DNA of 64,000 bases from Struthidea cinerea (Eukaryota; Chordata; Aves; Passeriformes; Corcoracidae): positions 10,208-74,207 of the forward strand of contig VZTI01000602.1 of NCBI GenBank assembly GCA_013397865.1, written 5' to 3'. The position numbers and the translations under genes were made by a program. The notes under the pieces are model-generated. The model saw nothing but the letters and a program-made list of their open reading frames with translations, was not told the origin of the DNA and made no database searches. Shown piece by piece: positions 34,601 to 45,104 of this stretch. How positions within the stretch are numbered: position 1 is the stretch's first letter; each line of letters begins with the position of its first letter.

Positions 34601-37600
34601 TTATTCCCACTATTTTTGGTGCATTCCCATCTGTCCTCCAAGTGGGATCACTGTCTTTATGAAAAGCTCAGCTGCAGCTTTGCAAATTCACTTTCAGTTC
34701 TTCCAGAATGTTCCCCAGAAGTAACTGCTCACTTGCTGGTGGGAGCACTGGCTCTTCACACAGACCAGCGTGTGAGAACACAGGTCCGTGATTTTCCAAA
34801 GACTTTGCATGACAGCTACTGGTATAAATTATCATTTGACTCGTGCCTCTAGAAGGGAAGTGAGATGTTTTGGGAAGTTAAAACCTTTTGTGAACACTGA
34901 GCTCTGTAAACGGAGGCACCTGTGCTGGGAACAAAGTGAGGATTAAGCGAATCTTTCATAAACCATCACACACAGGCTTTCAGACAGCTCTTTATTTCAC
35001 CTCTGTGACTGAGTCACCACCAATGCAGGTACACTTTCAGGGACAGGAGGTGGATGCACAGCTGCACAGCGATACAGGAGTCTCCCAGTGGACACTGACA
35101 GTGGCCCCAGCCCATGCTGCCCGTCCCCATCCCCTCAGGCTGCTCCTACCCCACGCTGCTCCAAACCTTGCTTACGTAAACTGAGCACAAACAGAGAACA
35201 AAGCATCCAGCACTTGTGTTTTATTCCATGCATGCTGTGCAAACATGGCGTGGCTGGGAGACCACCAGGAAGTTCAGGACCTTCTGGGAGCAGGCACTAG
35301 CAGGGCTGGTTCAGGTGCCCGTGGGTGAGGAGGTGACAGGGGTCAGGTACCCAATTGAATTCCCATGCACAACTCCCTGATGTGCTGCTGGGCCAGGATA
35401 GACAGCAGGCAACTCTGCTGGGCTGCAATGGAGCAAAGCTGGGCTAAAGTCAGGTTATCTGGCACTTCCCACAGTCCAGAAGGACATGGATTTCATGGAT
35501 GAGCTGACATCCAAATCACCATTCTCTCACCAGAGAGGCAAACCAGCTCATGCCAGCCCAGCCCAGGCTGCAGTGCTGTGGGAGCAGCCACGGGAGCTCC
35601 AACATCCTCCCCCTGTGTCTTAATGGATGTAACCACATGGTGACCAGCCCAGCGTGAAGCCCAGACACCAGGATGGAAGGAGCTTCTCCCCTCCACGGAT
35701 GCAAACATTTTTGGGGCATCATCCTCATGCATAGTTTGATGCCTAGTTTCCAGTAAAAGTATTTCTGTCTAAAGTTTACAGAGGTACTCCAAAAATCTGC
35801 AAATTGGAGGCCCTGGTTTGGGAGAAGCATGGCTCTAGAAGCAGCAATAACATTTAAGCTCAGAGAGGGGAAGCCAGTTAAAAGCTCCAAGGACACAGAG
35901 TTGGTTTCCCCTTATGTACAGAAAGCTGCCAAGTAGCTCAGCTCCACACAGAACAGAGGGAGATGGGGAGCATAAACACAGCAGGTAAAAAGGAGTTCAG
36001 ATTTTAAAGCTATGAACTCCAAATTTGTTTCTATTTCACTGGGCTTTGAAGAGCAGCACGAGCAAGGACCAGGACAGGCAGGCACCATTTGCTGTGGTGG
36101 GGACAATGCCCAGTGTCCTGTCTGGGCAAATCTTTGCGGAATCACAACTTCCATGTGCAGTTTTCTGCATGACATAGAGAGCAGTGGTTCCTCAATTCAT
36201 CTGGGCAGCAGGTTTAGATACAGATCTGTGGATTTTATATAGAGATGACAAGTACAATCCACGTGTCAGGATATGGCTATTCACTTCTGATCTTCCCAGA
36301 CATGGAAACCTGTACATTTCTTTCCTCAGTTAAGCAATTAAACTCTAATTCCCAGGCACGGTCAGACTGGACCTTGGGCTTTTAATGGAAAAGAGAGAGC
36401 AGCAGTGACCGTGCAGGGTTGCTATGAGACAGGAGTAAATAGGAGGAAGCTGTATCAACCTCAGATCTCTGGAGAATCCAGAGAAAGCGACTGCCAGAGA
36501 ATAAAATATCCGTGCATGGGGATTTCTGGGCATCCTATCCTGCACTTAGGCACATCTTTACATCTAAGAACATGCAAAAACTCCACTGGGAACAGATTTA
36601 ACAACAACATGCTTTAAGCAAAGCCCTGACAGGCCCTGCCTGCAGCCTCCCTGCAGTGAGTGTGGAAGGTGGGCAGGGGGCCCCAGGGAGGTGGGTGCCA
36701 TAGCAGGAATAAAGGGCACATAGCTTGTTCCAACCATGCCATGGGTTTCCTCTTACTCGCTTACAGGGAATTCTGTGTCTGGTTTTGTTTGTTTTTCCCT
36801 AGGAAAGCTCGTTCCACTGAGCAGGACACCCAAACCACACACACTCTGCTGCTGTATAAAAGCATTTTGAACGCTTCCAGGTGTGAAATGCTGCTGTACT
36901 TGTCTAACCTAGCAGCAGATGGCACGTCGGCGTTGCCACAATCCTGACTCCAATGGGGAGCTCTGGAGGACAAGTCACACCTGCTCAGTGCACCAAAGGG
37001 AGAACTAATTCCGACAAGGTCTGGCAGCTTCGAGTATGTTTTACACCTGCAGATGCCAGAAACTGCTCGTTTTATCTCAAAGATTTCATGGTCTCATGCG
37101 CTGCATGACTGGGTGTCCCCAGTGCCTCTCAGCAGAGGAAGCCTCCACAGTCATCTGAGAAATATTTAAGGGCTTATTTTACTTCTAAATACAGGACACG
37201 GGCTCTTCTCAACACTTTAACTAAACCTGAACCATCTCCTTCGCTCACCAAATGGTCTGTCAAACATGACTGGGGATTCCCTCCCTCTCCCAGGTACATG
37301 AAAGGAGACAAATATATCAGAGGTCCTACCCAAGATAAATAAAACCCAGGAATCCTGGAGTCTGTGCCACTGCCTAACCGACCCACAGTGCTCTTTTGTC
37401 TGCTCTAGAACCTGAAAAAAAGCCTTTCACATCAATATTCAATCACAGGGCAGCAACTCCCAATGCAGTAGCTTTCCTTCTCCTCTGCAGCAGCAGAGTA
37501 CAGGTCAGATCCCCTGGGGATGTGGAGAAGATGGGGCAGGTAGAGCTCTTCCCAACAGGTACTGGAGCTCCATCTGTTCCTTCCTCAGGTAATTCAATAC

Positions 37601-39522
37601 TCCTGACATCACCTCTAATAAACCCTTTTCTGCTCCAGCAGCATCCCCAGCTGGGGACACCATGCACACAAAGGGAAAAAACCAAACAAAACTGGATCTT
37701 CTTTTCCCAGAGACCTGGCCAGGGATGGGGGGAATGTTCATCTGACCATTTCAAACCAGACCAGGTGTCTGGGATGTCCAACTCCTCAAACTTGTTTACT
37801 ACAGAACCAGTACTGTACCAATATGAATACTGGATCTGTGGCAGAAAACTTCCTGCCTTGGGCAGGATGGGCAAGGCTGGAACAGGACTCAGATCTTCAG
37901 ACCTACCAGAAGAACCTCCAAAGGATAAAATAATTTGTCTTAGTATGTCACAAACAAAAAGAACTGCATTAGAGAGAAAAACACCCAAAAATCAAGTAGC
38001 TTTTCCATATCCCCCGCCCCCAGCCAAAAAGGACCATAAAGTTGTCCCTTCTGAAGCCAGAAAACAAAACGTCTGCTTTAATCTCAGATAATCCACCTCA
38101 AATCCACCCAAGAATATTCTGTAAATAAAAAAGAAACAAACAACAAACAACCCCAAAACAAAACAACCAGGAAAAAGGGGAGGAAAGGTCATTTGCCTAC
38201 GTTTGGGGTTAGATTGTAACTGCCCCCATTTCTTCAGAGCATGGAGCTCTGGGTTTCCAGCTAAACCAGCTCACTTCAACCTAGTGACACCTCTCAGGTG
38301 GTGCTTCACGCTCCTGTTGGCTTCTCTCCCACAGCACAGCTCCTTGCCACGGGCTCTGGTTCCTCACACCCACGTTCTTTGAAGTCAGTCCCAGCCTGGC
38401 CCCTCGGGGAGCACCACGACCCCACCAAGGAGCCACTAAAGCAGCGACTTTCAGCACTGCCAATTCAGGTGGTGTTTCACTGACAGGTAATCATTTCCCA
38501 AGCCATCCACTCCACTGTTACGAGCAGAGCGTGGCAGCAGGAGCCAGCCCAGCGATGGTGTTTGGGACCACTAAGGCGGGGCAGTCAGGCTCACCCCGCG
38601 CGTGCCGGTCGTAAAAAAAGCACAGCCTTGGGGTAAAGGTCACTAAAGCAAGATCCGCTGGCACAGGACAGGCAGGTCATCCAGGGAGGAACTGAAGTGT
38701 TGTAGGTGAACTAACATTAGGGCTTTATTAAGTCATTCAGCAACCAAGTGTTATTGTCCTACACAGCCTGCTCAAAGTACAGTAAAGCATTTTTAAAGGA
38801 TTTTAAAAATCAAACTAGTTTGACATACGACAGTACACACCTACACATACTGCTGCATTAACAGGTGGATTCTGAATTGTAAATAATCCTGCAATTTCAC
38901 ACACAAGCAAATAAAAACAGTCAAAATATCACTCAGACTCATATAGCATCCACCAAGCAAGCTTTTGAGAGAGATTTAAAGTAAAGATAATTTAAAAGTC
39001 ACCTACAATTATGAACAAGACAAGGACACAGACAGGAACAGTCCTTTGATTGACTGTTCCTGCAGGCAGCTTCTGGGATCAAATGGTGAGCTCTGTAGTC
39101 TTCCCACACCAGCTAAAAAGAAGTTATCTGGCTAATCTGAAGTTTGAGGGTGTGGTTATTTGTTCTCTGTTCAAAATTATGTCAAACTCAGGACACATCT
39201 AGAGAGATATTTTGACTTATTTGCACACGCAACCAGAGCAGGCTCCGGCCACTTGCGGTTACAGCACCCAAACAAGGTTATATAAATTTTAAGAAGGACT
39301 TGAAGCAAAAACAAAAAGGTGGATCTGGTAGAGTCTATCAGAGGCAAAAAATATTTTAATATAACATGGGGAGTTGGCAGAGTCAGACAGTCAAACTCAG
39401 AACCTTCCTTAGCAGGTCTGGCAGAAGCAGAAGGAAAGGGCTTTGCAGTTTGGAAGGAAGAGCAATTACACACCTGCCAGGCTCCTCCCCTACCCGTTCT
39501 CCTGCTCGCCCAGGGCACCTAC
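28601..39522 (-). other. ILRUN: AT-richer noncoding DNA downstream of ILRUN exon 4 (terminal intron and/or 3'UTR)
   Basis: No coding exon is recognised. The known last ILRUN exon encodes only about 11 residues (human tail GLHGPYPFGQS). I searched the minus strand here by eye and did not find it. Many short A/T-rich blocks and TTTATT motifs (AATAAA on the minus strand) are compatible with a long 3'UTR. Confidence 0.45.
28641..28646 (-). terminator. Candidate minus-strand polyadenylation signal
   Basis: TTTATT on the plus strand is AATAAA on the minus strand, in the context GTGAAAATAAAGGAAGC. A T-rich, GT-containing stretch follows in that direction. It could be the ILRUN 3' end, but other TTTATT motifs exist (34989, 35220). 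Confidence 0.25.
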
Positions 39523-39851
39523 CTTACTGTACGTCACTACCGACAAGTTGTTCGAGTGACTGCTGGGGGAGAGATTTACAGAGTTTTGTGACAGTCCATT
39601 CTGATCTTGTTCGATTTGGTCAGGAGCAGGCCCCCATGTGTTTTTGCTGATTGTGCCTAGCTCGGAACCCCCAGGGTCTTTTAGGTTGTTTTCATCTGGT
39701 TGCCTGTTCTTCTGTGGAGAGGCGAACGGGTTAAAGTTTCCTTCTACCTTGCGATGCGGCTGCGTGTTGAACTCTGTTTCAAAGGATGACAGCTGCTGTG
39801 TGACACCCAGAAGTCCTCCAACTTCCACGCTGAGGATCACCCAGATGACAT
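39523..39851 (-). CDS. ILRUN: ILRUN coding exon 4
   Basis: Encodes DVIWVILSVEVGGLLG, then the Ser/Asn/Gln-rich tail (FNPFASPQKN, SQNSVNLSPSSHSNNLSVV, TYSK). The donor is AAG then GTAGGT at 39523/39522. As I recall the human protein, it has a TWAPAPD-like element twice in this tail; here only one copy (TWGPAPD) is seen. Confidence 0.95.
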
Positions 39852-42800
39852 CTGTGGAAAGACAAGCATTTGGGTTGTCACTAGATGGGAGTTTATGAAG
39901 AAGGGGAAGAAGGAGTAAATGAATTCCATCCTTTACACTAGCAAGAAAAAGACTTACTGCTTAAAGCACATTTTTACAAAGCCTCAGCAGTACTGGTTCC
40001 AGTGCCCCCAGTTTAACAGGGCTAGGATCAACAGTTTGAATTTTAGGAGCCAGTTGAGGACAGTGGAATTTTACCTTAGGGGTGCACGACTTGCTCAGGG
40101 AACCCCACACCCTGCCAGGGCACACCACTAATCCCCCTGTGCCCACACCTCTCCAGTGATCCCTGTAAACACACACACACAAACACACACTCCCCACTGA
40201 CCCCACTGCACACACACCACTGATCCTTGTACACATCACTGACCCCACTGCACACACACACCCCCACGACTGACCCCACTGCACATACATACCCCACTTG
40301 CCCAATGCACACACACACACACACACCACTGACCCCACTGTACACCCCACATCACCACTGATCCTCCCCACCCCCCATACACGTCCCCCCAGTGGCGGCT
40401 CCGGAGCGGCCCCGCAGCGCCCTCTGCCGCCCTCTCACGGCCTTGCGGCCCCGGTGCCGCTCCGGGCAGGCACCACCGGGCCCCCGCCCCAGGATGGGAC
40501 GGACGCCCGGGCCCCGGGATCGCCCGGCCGGACCCGGGGGCAGCCGACAGCAAAGCCACCAGCTCGACTGCAGGGCAAGAGTCTCTCGGACTCGGAGCTC
40601 AGTGGCCAAAGGGGTTCAATCTTCAGGTCGTGTTCTGGCAAAGGTGACAACTTCTGGCAACGCTGGGACATCTCCCACAGTCCGGGGCTGGGAACCGTCC
40701 ACAAACCCTCACCTTTGTGAGCACACGGGACCGGCAACGCAAGCTGGACAGGCTGTCCCACCTGCATGGGGATATCCCTGCCCATCCCTCGGGGACACAC
40801 TGCATCCCCTCCAGACACCAAGGAGCTGCGTGGCAGTGCCAGCGCTGCCAGCAGCCCCCTCCTTATGGGCACTGGTATTTTTGCTTCCATGTGCCAACAC
40901 CTCTCACTCAAACCCTGAAACTTGGGATACTCCCAACTGCCAACAGAGACACAAAGATGTTCTCAGTGTAAACTAAAGCTGGCGGAAAAGGGTGGGAAGG
41001 CTGCACTGAAGGCAGATGTTTGAGGCCCAGGCTGAAGCACCAGGCAAAATAGCCAAATGTATTCTTTAAACAGAGAAATAGCTCACAGGGGATGCACTAA
41101 ATCACTGCATTAAACCCTGGGCATTAACTTCTCACATGAGGTTTTCACTGCTATTTTACGCTCATATGCAGTTCACAATGTTAAGCAATGGAAAACTGGG
41201 AAAGAATCTCGACAAGGACTGACTGGGAAAGAGTCTCCAGGAGAGCTGTGCGCATCCCTTTGTTTTCCAGAGTTTTATGTAATCTGTAATTTTACCAGCG
41301 CTCAGAAAACACTGACCAAGACAACAAAGCAGCTCTCTTGATATTTTCCTCCACTCCACGTTCTATATTTAGGCCCAGGGCTGGCAGACCTCTGCCCTCC
41401 CGCTCCGTTATCGGCCCGCGGTGTCCCTGCTGTCCCCAGCGGGGATGTGAGCTGGGAAAGGGGCTGCTCACCTCCGTAGTAGAGTCCCGTGGCAGTGCAC
41501 ATCCGCCACTGTCCCTGATACATGCCGGCGGTGCTGGGGCTGCACATCTGCACGCTGACATCGGCCATCTCCTGCGGCTCCAGGGACCTCACCATCACCA
41601 TGTTCACGTGGCCAAACTGGTCTCCACCGACATACTTCAGGCAAACCCCTGGGGGCCACGCCTCCGTCCCTGGGATTAGACAGGAGAGGGAATTACTGAC
41701 AGTGCACCAGGAAAAGCTTTGTCTGTTTGCGTAAGACTGGATGAAACATGCTTGTTGAAACAGTTGCGCAATTGTTGGACGGTCAAAGGAAACCAAGATA
41801 CACAGGACACAGCAGCAGTGGATGCTGAGGAAGCCTGGTTTCCAGAGCATGCTTAACTAAATGCTTTCAGGTGCATTTAGGGATCAGCAGAACAACTGAT
41901 ATTCCTATTTGAGTAATCTCTATATCTTTGTTACACGAAAAAAATTTCAAAGTCACAGTGTAACAGTGGCAAAAAAAAAAAAAAAAAAAGAAAAAAAAAT
42001 AAACTNNNNNNNNNNNNNNNNNNNNNNNNNNNNNNNNNNNNNNNNNNAGAGGCAGAGACAAGGGCAGCGCTGCATCGTGTGCCCCCATTTCTGCCTCCCT
42101 CCATGAAGCTCCTGAACCATGCCACATCAAATACCTGTTATTTATACAAAGTGTTGGCAACATTTCCTTTCAGGGATTCATTTCTTTCTAAGCTTGTTAG
42201 GAGTCTCAAGAGGAACTCATAGTTTGAGCTGTAACTGAAGTGCCAGCACTATTTCCTAAATGGATTTATTTCTCTCCTTGCACCAACTCTTTTCTCAGGC
42301 TTGTGCAAAGGTGGGAAGGGTTGTGAACACACGATTTATCTGTGGAGATCCATGTTTAGACTGCAGACACTGGGACTGACAGCGTGACCTGGCAATCAGA
42401 GAGACAGAAAACAGCTCCTGTGTGCAGGCACAGCTGCCAAAGATAACAAGTGCTGGGGCAGACAGAAAGAAAAAGTGCTTCTGAGACTCATGAAAAATCA
42501 GTTTAGCACAATTTTCTTTTGCGTCTTCCCCAGTCATGTGACATGACTAAGCCAACGACTGAGAACAGCTCCTGCTCAGCTGAGGCTGACGGAAATGGCT
42601 ACGGAAAGCCTGAACCACCATGAAGCTTGGAACTGCTCCGTCTGGTCCGAGGCGAGCACGCTGGAGGCTGCTCTGACCTCACGTTACCTCAAGGAGCATC
42701 CTTTGCAACAGCTTGCCCGATAATTTAATCCCTGTGGATACTCCAGTGAAGACGTGGCAAAGACTGGTTTTCTTGTCAAGTCCTTATTTGTGGAACTCAC

Positions 42801-45104
42801 AAGCTCGCAGGGAGAGCAGGATGTGCACCAGTGCAGCGGGAGGTTCGGCGTGGGGGATGTACCAGTACAGCTGGAAAGGTGCTGAGAGAGCAGGGCTCTG
42901 AAAGAGGAGCTGGGTGTCTGGCTGACCTCAGCCTGGGGCATGGGGCACTTGAGTATGAAGTCTCATCTGCAGAGGTTGGCAGCCCAGCAACATGGTTTAG
43001 TTTAAATTATTTATGTGATTTTTATCGGGTTTAATGGTTTTAGGCTTGCAAGGTGCCTAGAACGCTACAACTGATAAGCTTCATAAAATGAAATTATGAT
43101 TATGTCATTCTGTTTCAGTACACTCATCTCTCAGGAGATGATAAATTGCAGAGAGTGTCCTGCAGAGCCAGCAGCAGCTGGGGGCAGAGTGGGGAGAGGA
43201 AGACAGGCTGTTAAATCCTGCTGCTCTTTCAGCAATGGTTCTACTACACAAACTGCTCTTTTGGCAGACAAGGCAGCGCCGTCCTGCAGGTACCAGAGCA
43301 GGGCATTGCTTTTTACTGACACATATGAGAACCTGACTGAACTGAGCTCAGAGCTCACATGCCTCAAACTGACAATCTCTGAACTCTGCCTGTCACACTC
43401 ATCAGACCTGCAACGCTCCAGTGACACACGCCTCAGGTATTTTGTGTTCTAGAACTAAAGTCATGTAATCAAGGACTCCTGTAGAGCTGTTAAAAACCTT
43501 GGCGCTGCTTCAGTTATCTGCCTAACAAGTAGATATTATCTGGAAACACTACAGGCCTTTGATACTATGCCTTAATTAAACCAAAGAAGGGTTTTCAAAT
43601 GCTGCAGTCCTCCTTGCACTGCAGTCATAACTAGCATGTGAAGCTGCACTTCACTAACCCTCAGCAGCGTGGTTGTACCAAGTCCAAGCCTCCAGCACCA
43701 CCGTTAGGGATGGATGGTCTGACAAGCCAGGTTCAAAGCACACAGAAGCCAAAACAAATGTCAGCCTCACCAGGAAATCCTAAGTCAAGATGAGCTCCTG
43801 TCCCTCATTTTAGAAGGCCCAGGATTTCAGAGGGTGAAACATTCCAAGAACAGTGAAATATTCCCTGAACTAGGATGCTAAATCAAGGCTGAATTTGCAT
43901 CCAGGAAATGGCACAGCAGAGGAACAAGGAAGGGAGGAGTCGGAAAGGCCCAAGAGAGAGCTGTAGTCATAACACACACAAATTGAGACACTAAGAGTGG
44001 AGAAACAAGACCTGTCACACTTACTACATTTGTAAGAGCTGTATTTGGGACAGTTATAAAAAAATTGCCAGTCAATTTTTCACAGTACTGGAGTTTAAGC
44101 AAGTTCCACGTGTCACCCTTCCACTGTAATTTCAAACAAAAGGAGGCAGAAAAAGTACACTTAAATATGAAACCCTTCCTCTAGAACACACTCTCTATAA
44201 ATCAGTGTTCTTAAACATGCCCCCCCTAATGAAATACTCTTAGATTTTTAGTGTGGTTTTAGTCTCTGCAATACTTGGATATTCGGCCCAAGTACTGCAG
44301 CTATTCACAAGCAGAAATACTGAGAGAGCTGAACCTGACTCGTGATGACTCCCAACATTACACCTCAGTGTGGGATTGTTCTCCCTCACACAAGTACAAG
44401 CAGGTCAATTAAATTCACACACAGAGTTTTAAATGTTCATGCAACATCTTGTCAACTGCACTGCTTGAGGACAAGGGATTCCTTCACATCCATGGATCTC
44501 ATTTTCCTCTCTGACTGCATCCCACCATATCGAGCACTGGGAATGCACTTTGCTCAGCCTCACTTCCCAGATCTCAGTCACTGCTTTGACTTAATTCAAA
44601 CTGGAATGTGGTCTCTCCAGCCCTGCATCCTCTCAGAACATGAAAAGGCAATTCTGCCAGAAGTGGACCTGCCACATGACCCTTGTGTCACTGCCTCGTT
44701 TGTCTCCAAGTTCCCTATAGTTTGTTTGTCCGGCAGCACGAGGAACAAGACTGGTGACCCGACCGAGCTGCACACCACACCACAAAATCTTTGTGCCAAC
44801 CCGAGAAGGGGAACTTGCATGGGCTGGCAGCACCTCAGGGTGGCTCCAGCCCAGGTGAGTGCACACAAGCCTCCTGCCTCGAGCCAGCATCCCTCCCATT
44901 GGATCCCAGCACCTGCTGCACGGGGTTTGCTGCAGTCCAAAGGCCTCACCTGTATTCTGTATCCTCCACGTTTTTGTAAACTGGGTATCAGGAGGGATGG
45001 ACTCTCCTTCACCTATGGTGACATCTTCCACAAACGACATGGAGGGGACATTGATATTTGGACTCTCAAAATCATAGTAGGCTCCGATGGCAGCTTGTAG
45101 ATTC
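39523..45104 (-). CDS. ILRUN: ILRUN (C6orf106), three internal coding exons; partial
   Basis: Minus-strand segments, 5' to 3', are 45104-44950, 41669-41472 and 39851-39523, with in-phase GT/AG junctions (682 nt). ILRUN is a regulator of inflammation and lipid metabolism that dampens IRF3/NF-kB-driven transcription through p300/CBP. It has an N-terminal UBA-like domain and an NBR1-like four-tryptophan, Ig-like domain. The visible exons give the end of the UBA-like part (NLQAAIGAYYDFESPN), the whole NBR1-like domain (TKTWRIQNTG, EAWPPGVCLKYVGG, MYQGQWRMCTATGLYYG, VIWVILSVEVGGLLG) and most of the disordered tail. The first coding exon, about 53 residues in mammals, is absent and probably lies in the gap at 56512-57159. 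The last exon was not found. Read-through of the final donor would add VGALGEQENG then stop. Confidence 0.95.
40160..40375. repeat. CA-rich minisatellite
   Basis: Irregular copies of a CTGACCCCACTGCACACAC core are separated by (CA)n runs. At least five cores are present. Confidence 0.9.
40381..40620. promoter_or_regulatory. Intronic GC/CpG island in ILRUN
   Basis: A sharply bounded GC- and CpG-rich block in otherwise AT-richer intron DNA. It contains a good CTCF-like core on the minus strand (GGCAGAGGGCGCTG, plus-strand 40415-40428). Possible uses are an insulator, an alternative promoter or an enhancer. Confidence 0.4.
41472..41669 (-). CDS. ILRUN: ILRUN coding exon 3
   Basis: Encodes the core of the NBR1-like domain, TEAWPPGVCLKYVGGDQFGH to QWRMCTATGLYYG, with two of its signature tryptophans. 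The donor is GTGAGC. Confidence 0.97.
41670..44949 (-). other. ILRUN: ILRUN intron 2
   Basis: No additional exon is recognised. It contains an A-tract and a 42-N gap (42006-42047). Confidence 0.8.
41971..42047. other. Poly-A tract and 42-base assembly gap
   Basis: Nineteen A, one G and nine A (41971-41999) run into 42 N (42006-42047). The gap was probably caused by the homopolymer. Confidence 0.95.
44950..45104 (-). CDS. ILRUN: ILRUN coding exon 2
   Basis: The acceptor CCAG precedes 45104 and the donor is GTGAGG. It encodes NLQAAIGAYYDFE, then MSFVEDVTIGEGESIPPDTQ and TWRIQNTG: the end of the UBA-like domain and the first strand of the NBR1-like domain. Confidence 0.96.

Larger units (their letters stand above)
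39852..41471 (-). other. ILRUN: ILRUN intron 3, with CA-rich minisatellite and GC island
   Basis: Apart from the repeat and GC-rich island listed separately, nothing coding is seen. Open frames here come from the CA repeat and the island. Confidence 0.8.
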
